From positions 3,365,001 to 3,429,000 of the forward strand of contig NC_016745.1 of assembly GCF_000243075.1 (NCBI RefSeq): 64,000 nucleotides of DNA. The letters are read 5' to 3'. The position numbers were made by a program, and so were the translations under genes. The notes beneath the pieces are model-generated. The model searched no databases and was not told where the DNA came from. It saw only the letters and a list, made by a program, of their open reading frames with translations. The DNA comes from Oceanimonas sp. GK1. GTDB taxonomy: Bacteria; Pseudomonadota; Gammaproteobacteria; Enterobacterales; Aeromonadaceae. Each line of letters starts with the position of its first letter. The first letter of the stretch is position 1. Below, piece after piece: positions 47,054-56,597 of the stretch.

Positions 47054-48478
47054 TCAGCGGGTGCGAATGGCTTCGATAATGGCGGTGGTGGAGCAGCCGT
47101 CCTCAAAGTTCAGCACGGTGACCTCGCCGCCGTTGGCGGTCACTTCGGCATAGCCAGCAATGTCTTCGGGCTGGTAGTCACCGCCCTTGACCAGAATGTC
47201 CGGCAGCACCCCGGCGATCAGCCGCTGGGGCGTGTCTTCGGCAAAGGGCACCACCCAGTCCACCGCGCCCAGGGCGGCCAGCACCGCCATGCGGCGATCC
47301 ACGGTATTCACCGGCCGACCTTCGCCTTTGAGCGCCCGCACCGATTCGTCGGTGTTCACCGCCACGATCAGCCGGTCGCCCAGCTTGCGGGCGTTGTTGA
47401 GGTAGGACACGTGGCCGGCGTGCAGAATGTCGAAACAGCCGTTGGTCATCACGATTTTCTCGCCACGGCGGCGGGCCGCTTCCACCACGTACTTCAGTTG
47501 CTGCTCGCTCACCACCCCCATGCCCGACTCGGGGCCACCATAGAGGGCGTTGGCCAGCTCAATGGCAGACACGGTGGAGGTGCCCAGCTTGCCGACCACA
47601 ATGCCGGCGGCCACGTTGGCCAGGGCGCAGGCTTCTTCCAATGCCAGGCCAGCGGCCAGGCTGGTGGCCAGGGTGGCGATGACGGTGTCGCCGGCGCCGG
47701 TCACGTCATACACCTCGTGGGCCCGGGCCGGCAGGTGCAGCTCGTCATCTTCCCGGCGGATCAGGGTCATGCCGTGCTCGGATCGGGTAACCAGCAGCGC
47801 CTGCAGTTCAAAGCGCTCCACCAGCTCCCGGCCCCGGGTCACCAGCTCCTGCTCGTCCTTCACCTTGCCCACCACCGCCTCGAACTCGCTCATGTTGGGG
47901 GTGAGCAGGGTGGCACCGCGGTATTTTTCAAACTCGGTGCCCTTGGGATCCACCAGCACCGGCACCCCGGCCTGGTTGGCGGCCTGGATCAGCTCCTGCA
48001 CCTGGGACAGGGCGCCCTTGGCATAATCCGACAACACCACCACCCCGGCGTCGGCAAGCGCAGCGCGCGTGCGCTCGGTCAGGGGCGCGGCGTCGGCGGC
48101 GTCAAAGCCGTTTTCAAAGTCGAGCCGCAGCAGTTGCTGGTTGCGGCTCATCACCCTGAGCTTGGTAATGGTGGGATGGGTGGCATGGCGCACAAAATCG
48201 CACGCCACCCCCACCGCCTGCATGCGCTCCTGCAGGGCGTTGGCGGCCTCGTCGTCGCCGGTCAGGCCCAGCAGGCGGGCGCCGGCCCCCAGGGCGGCGG
48301 CGTTCAACGCCACGTTGGCGGCGCCGCCCGGACGTTCTTCATTGTGCTCAACCTTGACCACAGGCACCGGGGCCTCGGGGGAGATGCGTCCGGTTGGGCC
48401 CGACCAGTAACGGTCCAGCATCACATCCCCGACCACCAGCACCCTGGCGCCATCAAATTCCGGCAGCTTGATCTTCAT
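47054..48478 (-). CDS. hldE: Bifunctional heptose 7-phosphate kinase / heptose 1-phosphate adenylyltransferase
   Basis: This 474-residue protein makes ADP-heptose for the lipopolysaccharide inner core. The N-terminal ribokinase-type kinase (about 1-318) shows [14 protein letters not shown] and [14 protein letters not shown]. The C-terminal nucleotidyltransferase (about 344-474) shows [15 protein letters not shown] with the HxGH site. Both activities look intact. In E. coli glnE precedes it directly; here an acyltransferase gene lies between. Confidence 0.96.
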   Translation of the reverse strand: MKIKLPEFDGARVLVVGDVMLDRYWSGPTGRISPEAPVPVVKVEHNEERPGGAANVALNAAALGAGARLLGLTGDDEAANALQERMQAVGVACDFVRHATHPTITKLRVMSRNQQLLRLDFENGFDAADAAPLTERTRAALADAGVVVLSDYAKGALSQVQELIQAANQAGVPVLVDPKGTEFEKYRGATLLTPNMSEFEAVVGKVKDEQELVTRGRELVERFELQALLVTRSEHGMTLIRREDDELHLPARAHEVYDVTGAGDTVIATLATSLAAGLALEEACALANVAAGIVVGKLGTSTVSAIELANALYGGPESGMGVVSEQQLKYVVEAARRRGEKIVMTNGCFDILHAGHVSYLNNARKLGDRLIVAVNTDESVRALKGEGRPVNTVDRRMAVLAALGAVDWVVPFAEDTPQRLIAGVLPDILVKGGDYQPEDIAGYAEVTANGGEVTVLNFEDGCSTTAIIEAIRTR

Positions 48479-48608
48479 AGGTTCCGACTCTTTGACACAT
48501 GGAAAGGCCGAATAATATCACAGCCCCGGCCGACTGGGGGGGCGCGGGTGGTCATTGGTGCCCGAGTTCTTTAAAATCCGGCCATTCCCCTTTGACTGGC
48601 GTTGTTAC

Positions 48609-49532
48609 ATGCAAGACCACCGGCTTCCCCCTTTTCGTGCGGCCCTGCTGCACCCGCGCTTCTGGCCCGCCTGGCTGGGACTGGGTTCGCTCTGGCTGCT
48701 GGTGACCCTGCTGCCCTGGCGCGCCCAGATGGCCCTGGGCCGGGCCCTGGGCCGGCTGTCGATGAGGCTGCTGACCTCCCGGGTGAAGGTGGCCCGGCGC
48801 AACCTGGAGCTGGCCCTGCCGGAGCGAGAAGAAAGGGAACGCGAGCGGCTGCTGAAGGCCAATTTTGACAGCGTGGGCTGCGCCGTATTCGAGACCGGCA
48901 TGGCCTGGTTCTGGCCCCACTGGCGCATGAGCGCCCTGACCACCATGGAAGGCACCGAGCACGTGGACGCGGCGGTGGCCAAAGGCCAGGGCATGCTGCT
49001 GCTGTCGGCGCACTTTCTCACCCTGGAGCTGAATGCCCGCCAGTTTGGTTTGTACCGCCCCGGGGTGGGCGTGTACCGGCCCAACACCAATGCGGTGCTG
49101 GAATACGCCCAGGTGCACGGCCGCTGCCGCTCCAACAAGTATCTGGTGGACCGGCTCGACATCAAGGGCATGCTCAAGGCCCTGCGTGCCGGCGATGCGC
49201 TCTGGTACGCGCCGGATCACGACTACGGCCGCCACGCCAGTGTGTTTGTGCCCTTTTTTGCGGTGGACAAGGCCGCCACCATCACCGGCACCGCCACCCT
49301 GGCCCGGGTGAAAAACACCGTGACCCTGCCTTGCTTTACCCTGCGTGAAAAAAACGGCTACCGGCTGGTGATCCAGGCGCCGCTGGAGAATTTTCCCGTC
49401 GGCGATGACGAAGCCGACGCCATCACCGGCAACGCCGTGATCGAGGCCGCCATTCGCCGCGCCCCGGAGCAGTACATGTGGCTGCACCGGCGCTTCAAGA
49501 CCACCCCGGAAGGAGTGCCTTACCGGTACTAA
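48609..49532 (+). CDS. Lipid A biosynthesis acyltransferase (LpxL/LpxM family)
   Basis: This 307-residue inner-membrane enzyme adds a secondary acyl chain to the Kdo2-lipid A precursor. It has one N-terminal hydrophobic segment (about 22-40), the catalytic HX4E motif in SAHFLTLELNARQ, and APDHDYGRHASVFVPFF. The YMWLHRRFKT C-terminus is typical of LpxL. The paralogue (LpxL, LpxP or LpxM) cannot be fixed by eye. It is divergent from hldE, another LPS gene. Confidence 0.9.
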   Translation: MQDHRLPPFRAALLHPRFWPAWLGLGSLWLLVTLLPWRAQMALGRALGRLSMRLLTSRVKVARRNLELALPEREERERERLLKANFDSVGCAVFETGMAWFWPHWRMSALTTMEGTEHVDAAVAKGQGMLLLSAHFLTLELNARQFGLYRPGVGVYRPNTNAVLEYAQVHGRCRSNKYLVDRLDIKGMLKALRAGDALWYAPDHDYGRHASVFVPFFAVDKAATITGTATLARVKNTVTLPCFTLREKNGYRLVIQAPLENFPVGDDEADAITGNAVIEAAIRRAPEQYMWLHRRFKTTPEGVPYRY

Positions 49533-49600
49533 TGTCGTGAGGTGTCAGGCGTGAGGGGTGAGGTGCTCCGCAGTTGGTGTTTCTCCTCTCCCTTCACCCT
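49533..49600. repeat. GTGAG/CTCAC-rich inverted repeat tract
   Basis: Following the acyltransferase stop, GTGAGG units at 49540-49562 are answered by CTCCTCTCCC and CTTCACTCCTCAC at 49583-49610, the latter running into the end of glnE. It can fold as a long imperfect hairpin between the convergent genes and belongs to the family at 10434, 23649 and 37922. Confidence 0.7.
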
Positions 49601-52474
49601 TCACTCCTCACTGGCTTGCAGCCACGTGTTCCAGCTTGCCACCACCCACTCCCGCTCCTGAGTGAGCTCGCTGTCGGGCACCCGGCCGGGTTGATCCGAG
49701 AGACTCAGGCGATGGCCCCGGTCACGGATGGCGCAGTAGGCCCGGCGCAGGCGCAGGGATTCCTCTTCCTCGAGCAAGCCCACCTCCACCGCGGTTTCCA
49801 GAATACGCATGTTGTCGGACCAGCGGGTCAGCTCCGGGTGCCGCTCGCTATAGGCCAGCACCAGGTACTGGGTCAGGAACTCGATGTCGGCCAGTCCCCC
49901 TGCCGACTGCTTGAGGTGAAACTCCCCCGGGCCGGCCTTGATCAGGTGCTCTCGCATCTTTTCGCGCATGGCCACCACCTCTTTGGCCAGCTCGTCGCGG
50001 TCGCGGGCCTTGCTCAGCACCCCGGCGCGAATGCAGGCAAACTCATCAAACAAGGCCGGCTCCCCCACGATCAGGCGGCTGCGCACCAGGGCCTGGTGCT
50101 CCCAGGTCCAGGCGTCCTTCTCCAGATAATGGCCGTAGGCATCGAGGGGGCTCACCATCAGCCCGGCGTTGCCACTGGGGCGCAGGCGCATGTCCAGCTC
50201 GTAAAGCACGCCGCTGGCGGTACGGGTGCTGAACAGGTGAATGATACGCTGGGCCAGGCGCAGGTAGAACTGGCGGCTGTCGAGGGGCTTGTCACCATTG
50301 GTCTGGCCGGTGATGCCACTTTGGTGCACAAACACCAGATCCAGATCCGAGCTGTAGGCCAGCTCAATGCCCCCCAGCTTGCCGTAGGCCACCACCCCAA
50401 AGCCCTTGTTGCCGCTGTCCGCCAGCAGGCCCGGCACTCCGTGGCGGGCGCTGATCTGGGCCCAGGCCTGGTTGACCACCTCCTCGACGATGGCTTCCGC
50501 CAGCCAGGTGAGGTGGTCACTCACTTTCATCAGTGGCAGGGCGCCGGCAATGTCGGCGGCGGCGATGCGCAGCAGCTGAATTTGCTTGAACTGGCGCAGG
50601 GCCTCCATCTGCTGCTCCACATCCTCTTCCGGCACCCGCAGCAGAAACTGGCGCAGCTCGTCCTTGTAGGCGTCCAGCGGAATGGGGTTGTACAGCACCT
50701 GGGGCACCAGCAGCTCGTCCAGCAGAATGGGAAAACGCGCCAGCTGCTCTGCCACCAGGGAGCTGGCCTCGCACAGGCGAATCAGCTGAGTCAGGGCGCC
50801 GGCGTTTTCCACCAGTAGTTGCAGGTAGGCGGTGCGGGTGGCAATTTGCAGCAGCAATTTCTGCAGCCGGGCAAACAAAATGCCGGGAGTGTCGGACTGG
50901 CTGACCTTTTCCAGCAGCACCGGCATCAGTTTTTCCAGCGCCTGCCGCCCCTGGGGGCCCATGGCCCGGCGCGGACACTCTTCCTTGAAGGTGTTTAACG
51001 CGCCGGCCAGCCGCGCCGCCTTGTCCGCCGCCATGCCCTGCTCCTGCAACAGGGCCGCCAGTTCGCCTTGCTCTTCCCAGTCGGTCTGCCAGATATCGGA
51101 CCAGATCTGGGCCACGCCTTCGTCTTCCACCTCGGTGCTGTCGCCAATCAGCAGCTCGAACTGGCGGTGCACCCGGCTCATGGCGGTATGCAGGGTGGCG
51201 CAAAAGGCGTCCCAGCTGTCGTGGCCGGTCAGCCAGGCCAGCCGCGCCTGGTTGAGCTCATCCTGAGGCAGGGTCTGGGTCTGCTGATCCGCAAAGGCCT
51301 GCAGGTAGTTTTCCACCTTGCGTAAAAAGCGGTAGCTGGCGTGCAACTGGGCGGTCACATCTTTTTCAAGGGCGCCCGCCTCACTGGCCGCCGCCAGGGC
51401 CTCGGGCAGGTGGCGTACCTGCAGCGCCGGCTCCCGGCCGCCGCGAATAAGCTGGAACACCTGGGCGATAAATTCCACCTCGCGAATGCCACCGGCCCCC
51501 AGCTTGATGTTGTCCTTCAGACCCTTGCGGCGCACCTCGGCGGCGATCATCGCCTTCATCTGGCGCAGGGAGTCGATCACCCCGAAGTCGATGTAGCGGC
51601 GAAACACAAAGGGCTTGAGCATGGCGCGCAGCTCGGCGGTGTATTCGCCCTCGTCGTTGAGAATGCGCGCCTTGACCATGGCGTAACGCTCCCAGGTACG
51701 GCCATGGTGCTGGTAATAGTCTTCCATGGCGGTAAAGCTCACCGCCAGTGGCCCCGACTCGCCAAAGGGCCGCAGCCGCATGTCCACCCGGTAGACCTGG
51801 CCGTCGATGGTGGTCTGGTTGAGGGCGTTGACCAGCTTTTGCCCGAGACGGATAAAAAACTGCTGGTTGGCCAGTTCCCGCCGTCCGCCTTGCGTCACGC
51901 CGTTGTGGGGAAAGGTAAAAATCAAATCGATGTCGGAGGAAAAGTTGAGCTCGCCGCCCCCCAGCTTGCCCATGCCGAGGATCAGCATGGGCACGGCGTT
52001 GCCCTCGGCATCGGTGGGGGTGCCCAGTTCGGCACACTGGCGCCGGTACAGCCAGCGATAACTTTCCACGATCAGGGCATCGGCCAGGGCCGAGATATGC
52101 ACAAAGCTCTCTTCCACCTCGGCGCCCAGCAACATTTCCCGCCAGGCGATGAGCAGCAGCTCCCGCCGCCGGTACTGGCGCAGCACCCGCATCAGGGTGG
52201 GTTCGTCGTTCACCCCGGCCAGCAGCGCCGCCAGCTCGGGCTGATAGCGCCCGGCGCGCTCGGCATTAAACAGATCCCGCTCATTTTCCAGCTCCAGCGC
52301 CAGCTCGGGCTGACGGCACAGGCTGTCGGCGGCAAAATCGCTGCAGGCAAACAGCGCCTTGAGCCCGGCCGTGCGGTCGGCGTCGAGCCGGGGCAGCACG
52401 TCGGCGGCGCGTTCGGCAAAATGGGCCCAGTGTTTGTCGGCCTGGGCGGCGAGCGGGGCGGGCAATGCTGACAT
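49601..52474 (-). CDS. glnE: Glutamine synthetase adenylyltransferase / deadenylase
   Basis: This 957-residue bifunctional enzyme adds AMP to, or removes it from, glutamine synthetase under PII control. Two nucleotidyltransferase domains are visible: GMGKLGGGELNFSSDIDL near residue 170 (deadenylation) and AYGKLGGIELAYSSDLDL near residue 700 (adenylylation). Both aspartate pairs are intact. ATG 52474, with AAGGAA upstream, is preferred to the in-frame TTG 52480. It belongs to the hldE-glnE-ygiF order. Confidence 0.96.
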   Translation of the reverse strand: MSALPAPLAAQADKHWAHFAERAADVLPRLDADRTAGLKALFACSDFAADSLCRQPELALELENERDLFNAERAGRYQPELAALLAGVNDEPTLMRVLRQYRRRELLLIAWREMLLGAEVEESFVHISALADALIVESYRWLYRRQCAELGTPTDAEGNAVPMLILGMGKLGGGELNFSSDIDLIFTFPHNGVTQGGRRELANQQFFIRLGQKLVNALNQTTIDGQVYRVDMRLRPFGESGPLAVSFTAMEDYYQHHGRTWERYAMVKARILNDEGEYTAELRAMLKPFVFRRYIDFGVIDSLRQMKAMIAAEVRRKGLKDNIKLGAGGIREVEFIAQVFQLIRGGREPALQVRHLPEALAAASEAGALEKDVTAQLHASYRFLRKVENYLQAFADQQTQTLPQDELNQARLAWLTGHDSWDAFCATLHTAMSRVHRQFELLIGDSTEVEDEGVAQIWSDIWQTDWEEQGELAALLQEQGMAADKAARLAGALNTFKEECPRRAMGPQGRQALEKLMPVLLEKVSQSDTPGILFARLQKLLLQIATRTAYLQLLVENAGALTQLIRLCEASSLVAEQLARFPILLDELLVPQVLYNPIPLDAYKDELRQFLLRVPEEDVEQQMEALRQFKQIQLLRIAAADIAGALPLMKVSDHLTWLAEAIVEEVVNQAWAQISARHGVPGLLADSGNKGFGVVAYGKLGGIELAYSSDLDLVFVHQSGITGQTNGDKPLDSRQFYLRLAQRIIHLFSTRTASGVLYELDMRLRPSGNAGLMVSPLDAYGHYLEKDAWTWEHQALVRSRLIVGEPALFDEFACIRAGVLSKARDRDELAKEVVAMREKMREHLIKAGPGEFHLKQSAGGLADIEFLTQYLVLAYSERHPELTRWSDNMRILETAVEVGLLEEEESLRLRRAYCAIRDRGHRLSLSDQPGRVPDSELTQEREWVVASWNTWLQASEE

Positions 52475-52630
52475 TGGCAATTCCTTCTGTTCGACAATGG
52501 CCTTCAGACTACCACCCTTGCCGAAGCGGCACAGCGGGCCGAGCGCAAATTATCCCGCGCCACGCCGCGCTTGCACTGGCAAGGCCGGCTGAATTAGTCT
52601 TTAGCCGACTTATTATGTCAGGATTCGTGC

Positions 52631-53044
52631 ATGGAACTATCAATCATCGGCCGTCACCTGGAGCAACTGGGCGAGGCCTCAACCACCGGCTTTGCCTTTC
52701 AGTGCTACCCCATTCCCGGCGAAGTGGAGGTGCTCAGGGTCACGGTGGAAGGGCGGGAAGAGCTGCCGCTGTTTATTTCCGTCTCCGATGATCAGATTTT
52801 GTGTATCAGTTACCTGTGGGACGAAAGCCAGGTGGATCCGGCGCGGCGCCAGGCCATGCTGGAGGCCATGCTCGACATGAACATTCCCATGCCGCTGTCG
52901 GCCTTTGCCCGGCTCGACGACTGGTACGTGGTGTTCGGCGCCCTGTCGCTCAACTCGGCCCTGGCCGACATTGAGCACGAGCTGGCGGTGCTGAGCGACA
53001 ACTGTCTGGAAGTGATCGAAGACATGGCGGAGTTTTTGTTGTGA
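52631..53044 (+). CDS. yjfI: YjfI family protein (DUF2170)
   Basis: This 137-residue acidic cytoplasmic protein of the DUF2170 family is usually encoded next to a PspA-like protein (yjfJ). AGGA lies 7 nt before the ATG. The function is unknown. It is the first gene of a three-gene operon inserted between glnE and ygiF. Confidence 0.82.
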   Translation: MELSIIGRHLEQLGEASTTGFAFQCYPIPGEVEVLRVTVEGREELPLFISVSDDQILCISYLWDESQVDPARRQAMLEAMLDMNIPMPLSAFARLDDWYVVFGALSLNSALADIEHELAVLSDNCLEVIEDMAEFLL

Positions 53045-53054
53045 GGGCGGGAGT

Positions 53055-53672
53055 ATGAGCGTATTGGGTCGCGTACTGCGCAGCCTGCAGGATGCCGACG
53101 GCAGCCTGGATTCGGAGCGGGTATGCGTGCAGCTGGTGCAGGATTGCCGTCATGCGGAGCAACACATGACCGGGCTGGCGCGCCAGTGCGAACAGCTGAA
53201 ACAGGAGCTTGACGCCACCGGTAAACAGAGTGCCTTGCTGGCCCGACGCCATCATGAGCAGGAAAACGCCGTGCTGGCGGCCCTGGACGACAACGAACAG
53301 GCCCATACCCTGGCCCAGGCGCTGGCGGAGCTGGAAAACGAGCAGGAAGCGCTGACGGCCCGCCGCATTTATGATGAAAAACGGCTGGGCTATTACCGCC
53401 GCCGCTGGCAGGAGGCAGAGCGCCACTACCACGATCTGTGCCGCCAGCTGGCCATGGCCCGGGCCACCCGCTGCGTGCGCCAGACCATGGCCGCCATTCG
53501 CCAGCATCCGGACGTGACCCTGGTCAACGCCAAACAGGCGCTGGCCCATATTCGCGCCCGGGAGCAACAGCCTCAGCCCGACGAGCCGGCACCGGCCGGT
53601 GACCAGCCCCGGCGCCACAGCGCCGACGAGGTGCTGGCCCGGTTGCGGCAACAGCGGGATGCACGCCCATGA
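53055..53672 (+). CDS. yjfJ: PspA/IM30 family protein YjfJ
   Basis: This 205-residue, mostly helical protein is similar to phage-shock protein A and would bind or remodel the inner membrane. Long coiled-coil helices run from about residue 25 to 150, followed by a Pro-rich linker and a C-terminal helix SADEVLARLRQQ. GGGAG precedes the ATG. It overlaps the next gene by ATGA. Psp-type regulators (pspF, pspBC) are not nearby. Confidence 0.82.
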   Translation: MSVLGRVLRSLQDADGSLDSERVCVQLVQDCRHAEQHMTGLARQCEQLKQELDATGKQSALLARRHHEQENAVLAALDDNEQAHTLAQALAELENEQEALTARRIYDEKRLGYYRRRWQEAERHYHDLCRQLAMARATRCVRQTMAAIRQHPDVTLVNAKQALAHIRAREQQPQPDEPAPAGDQPRRHSADEVLARLRQQRDARP

Positions 53673-54007
53673 GCCAGCGCAAACTGCCGGACAAGTGGCA
53701 GAGTTCGGTACGGGCCGCCCGGGCGGTGCAGGTGGCCTTTGACATGGACGAACAGCTGCAGTATCGCATTCGCCGCGAGGCCCTGGACAACGGCCTCAGC
53801 CCCTCGGATCAAATTCGGCACATACTGAGCCTGCCCACCTCGGCCAAGCCCAAACGCCCCCGCCTGACGGTCTCCCTGAGCCCCGACGATTACGCCTGCC
53901 TGGCCGAGCGCTACGGCCTGGAGCCGGAGCAGCAGCTGGAAATCAAGCACCGAGTGATGGACGAGCTGCTGGAATACAGCAAAACCAAGGCCCCTTCGGA
54001 AAGCTGA
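53669..54007 (+). CDS. Small protein of unknown function in the yjfIJ operon
   Basis: This 112-residue, charged, soluble protein has no signal or membrane segment. The first half (VQVAFDMDEQLQYRIRREAL, then GLSPSDQIRHIL) resembles a ribbon-helix-helix pattern. The second half repeats a similar pattern (LTVSLSPDDYACLAERYGL), so it may be a tandem RHH-like DNA-binding protein (inference). It is translationally coupled to yjfJ. Confidence 0.75.
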   Translation: MSQRKLPDKWQSSVRAARAVQVAFDMDEQLQYRIRREALDNGLSPSDQIRHILSLPTSAKPKRPRLTVSLSPDDYACLAERYGLEPEQQLEIKHRVMDELLEYSKTKAPSES

Positions 54008-54041
54008 AAGCGGGAAAAATGAACGTTTCCGGCCTGCCTTA

Positions 54042-54122
54042 GTCATTCCGGCCTTCGAGCCGGAATCCATTCTGCAGACCATGATGTAACTTGCCCTGGA
54101 CTCCGGCCTGGGCCGGCGTGAC
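54042..54122. repeat. GGAATCC-type palindromic repeat, copy A
   Basis: Two hairpins face each other: ATTCCGGC/GCCGGAAT (54045-54052, 54059-54066) and CCGGCC/GGCCGG (about 54103-54116). The whole unit is bounded by GTCA and TGAC. An inverted, related copy lies at 63275-63352. The layout resembles REP/BIME elements. The rest of the 209-bp space to ygiF shows nothing further. Confidence 0.75.
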
Positions 54123-54216
54123 GATATTGTTGCAGGCCCGAATTTATTCACGGTTGTAAACGGGCAACGTGTTTTAAGCCTATCCCGCAGCCCCACTAAA
54201 GTGGGGGCTGCCAATT

Positions 54217-55728
54217 TCAGCGCCAGTAGGGCATCAGCTCCAGGGCCTGGCGGCGGGACTGCTCCAGCGCCTCCAGCAGAAAGCCCTGCTTGCGGTCCAG
54301 CCATTGCGCCAGCTCTGCCCCCTCTGCCGGCTCCAGTTTGTCCACCAGCTCCGGCAGCGGCGACAGCATGTCGAGATCTTCAATGCCGCGCAGAATATCG
54401 AGCCAGGGCATACGAAAGCCCAGCCGTTCCGCCTCCGGAAACAGGCGGCTGAAGCACAACCCCACCATCAGGTTGCGGCGCAACTTGCCCTTTTGCTGAA
54501 TATACTGCGCCACACTGAGCTGCTCTGAGCCCAGGGCACTGTGGCGCAGGGTCTGCCAGCTGTCTTCCAGCAAGGGCGCGGCCAAGCTGGCCACCGGCGT
54601 CAGCAGCTGGGCCTGCTGCTCCCGGGTCAGGCCGGCGCGCCAGTCCTGACGATACAGCCAGTGGGTCAGGCCCAGCACCAGCCGGCCATAGCGGGGGCCA
54701 TGCAGCAGCTCGCGCAGGCTTTGCTCATCGGGCAGGCACTGCTGCTGCTCGGCCAGCAGCCGCAGCAGACTCTTGCGGCAATCAAGCCGGCGCAGGTAAT
54801 GGCCCTTGTCGGCAGTCAGGTGCGCCAGCATCTGGGCCCGGTCGAGCCAGGACAGCTGCTGCTGCAGCCACAGTAAATCATCGACCCAGCCGCAATTGAC
54901 CCGAAGCGACACCCGCTCGCCAAACATCAGCAAAATCTGGTGCACCAGGGCGGCACCTTCGCGCAACTGCACCAGCCAGTCGATGTCGGGCCGGGCCAGC
55001 CAGCCCTCCTCGTGGTGCTGCCAGTGGGCCAGGGCCTGATGCAGCAACGCCACCATGGCCTGCTCACAGGACTCATCCGGTTGCAGCGCCACCGGCTCCA
55101 GCGCCTGCAGCTCGGGCATGGGGCTTAAGCCCGCCAGCCGGTAACCCCGCTGGGCCTTGGACACCGCGCCCAGGCGCAGGCCACCCTGGCGCACCAGATG
55201 TTCGGCCAGCTCAAACAGCACGGAGGCATCGCCGCGCACCAGCTCCAGCTCCAGTTCGCGAATGGGCTCGCGGTGCTCCCCCGCCTGCACTTCCCCCTCG
55301 TCCAGCGCCAGTTCAACCTCGGTGCCGTTCAGCTCCACCAGCCAGCGACGGCGCACGAAGTCGGTACAGAACAGGGGTTGCAGCCCCTGCTGCAACGCGA
55401 GCGGATCGGCGCCCTCGGGCCAGATGGTGGCGGGAAACAGCGACAGATCCGGATTGTGCACACTCAGGGCCACATTGTACTCGGGCCGCTGGTGCAATCC
55501 CCCCACCTGGCTGCCGGCCAGCTTGACGGTCTGCTCCAGCTCGCCATTCTGGCTGCGAATGCGCAGCCCGGCGCCCAGGCGGCGCAGGCCCAGCTCACTG
55601 GTGTCGAAGTAGGTGTTGGCCAGGTGCTGGCGGTCGTGCTCAAGAATTCGGCAGGATGGCAGCAGATCGGGCAGGCTGTCATTGATTTCGCGTGAGACAA
55701 GAAACTTGATCTCGATTTCTGTATCCAT
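54217..55728 (-). CDS. ygiF: Inorganic triphosphatase YgiF (CYTH-CHAD)
   Basis: This 503-residue protein has an N-terminal CYTH triphosphate-tunnel domain (about 1-200, hallmark EIEIK at 4-8) and a C-terminal CHAD domain (about 220-500). It hydrolyses tripolyphosphate in E. coli. It begins at ATG 55728, before which the frame is open but not family-like. Its neighbours glnE and ygiM are conserved, and the pit phosphate genes start 168 bp away on the other strand. Confidence 0.92.
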   Translation of the reverse strand: MDTEIEIKFLVSREINDSLPDLLPSCRILEHDRQHLANTYFDTSELGLRRLGAGLRIRSQNGELEQTVKLAGSQVGGLHQRPEYNVALSVHNPDLSLFPATIWPEGADPLALQQGLQPLFCTDFVRRRWLVELNGTEVELALDEGEVQAGEHREPIRELELELVRGDASVLFELAEHLVRQGGLRLGAVSKAQRGYRLAGLSPMPELQALEPVALQPDESCEQAMVALLHQALAHWQHHEEGWLARPDIDWLVQLREGAALVHQILLMFGERVSLRVNCGWVDDLLWLQQQLSWLDRAQMLAHLTADKGHYLRRLDCRKSLLRLLAEQQQCLPDEQSLRELLHGPRYGRLVLGLTHWLYRQDWRAGLTREQQAQLLTPVASLAAPLLEDSWQTLRHSALGSEQLSVAQYIQQKGKLRRNLMVGLCFSRLFPEAERLGFRMPWLDILRGIEDLDMLSPLPELVDKLEPAEGAELAQWLDRKQGFLLEALEQSRRQALELMPYWR

Positions 55729-55895
55729 AGGGGTGTCCGGAAAACCAACCTTTTGTTTTGGAAGTGAAAGCAAAAACCACCATCAGAGTAGCATGGCAGT
55801 TTTATGAAAAATGCTGTTTTCTTGCCTGGGGAGTTACGTTACCATTCGCGCCACATTGACGTATCGAGTGTTTTTTCACCGACACAGGGTTGGCT

Positions 55896-56576
55896 ATGCC
55901 AGTTAATACTATTTTGGGACTCTTTGCCAAGTCCCCGATCAAGCCGTTGCAAAAGCATGTGATGAAAGTCCATGAGGCGGCGCAGCAGTTGGTTCCCTTC
56001 TTCGACGCCATGTGGGAGCAGGACTGGGAAAAGGCCGAGCAAATCCAGCGGCGCATTTCCCAGCTGGAACGGGAAGCCGACGCACTGAAGCGGGAGATCC
56101 GCCTCAAACTTCCCCGTGGCCTCTTTATGCCGGTGGAACGCACCGACATGCTGGAGCTGCTCACCCAGCAAGACAAAATAGCCAACAAAGCGAAAGACAT
56201 CTCCGGCCGCATCGTGGGTCGTCAGATGGCCATTCCCGTTGAGCTCAAGTCCGCCTTTATGGATTACCTCAACCGCTGCATTGATGCCACCGCCCAGGCG
56301 GCCAAGGCCATCGACGAACTCGACGAACTGCTGGAAACCGGCTTCAAGGGCCGGGAAATGGACTTGGTCACCGACATGATCCACCAGCTTGACCTCATCG
56401 AAGACGACACCGACGTGATGCAGGCCAAACTGCGCCGTCAGCTGCAGGTCATTGAAGACAGCTACAACCCCATCGACGTCATGTTCCTGTACAAGATCCT
56501 TGAGTGGGTCGGCGACCTGGCGGATCAGGCCGAGCGGGTTGGTTCCCGCCTGGAACTCATGCTGTCCCGTTCCTGA
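55896..56576 (+). CDS. DUF47 / PhoU-like protein (TIGR00153)
   Basis: This 226-residue helical PhoU-like protein (KHVMKVHEAAQQLVPFFDAM, LLTQQDKIANKAKDISG) is normally encoded with PiT phosphate carriers and thought to modulate them. ATG 55896 is used; the in-frame TTG 55890 lies inside the ribosome-binding region. It is 21 bp before pit. Confidence 0.9.
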   Translation: MPVNTILGLFAKSPIKPLQKHVMKVHEAAQQLVPFFDAMWEQDWEKAEQIQRRISQLEREADALKREIRLKLPRGLFMPVERTDMLELLTQQDKIANKAKDISGRIVGRQMAIPVELKSAFMDYLNRCIDATAQAAKAIDELDELLETGFKGREMDLVTDMIHQLDLIEDDTDVMQAKLRRQLQVIEDSYNPIDVMFLYKILEWVGDLADQAERVGSRLELMLSRS

Positions 56577-56597
56577 GCGAAACGACAAGGTAAATAA

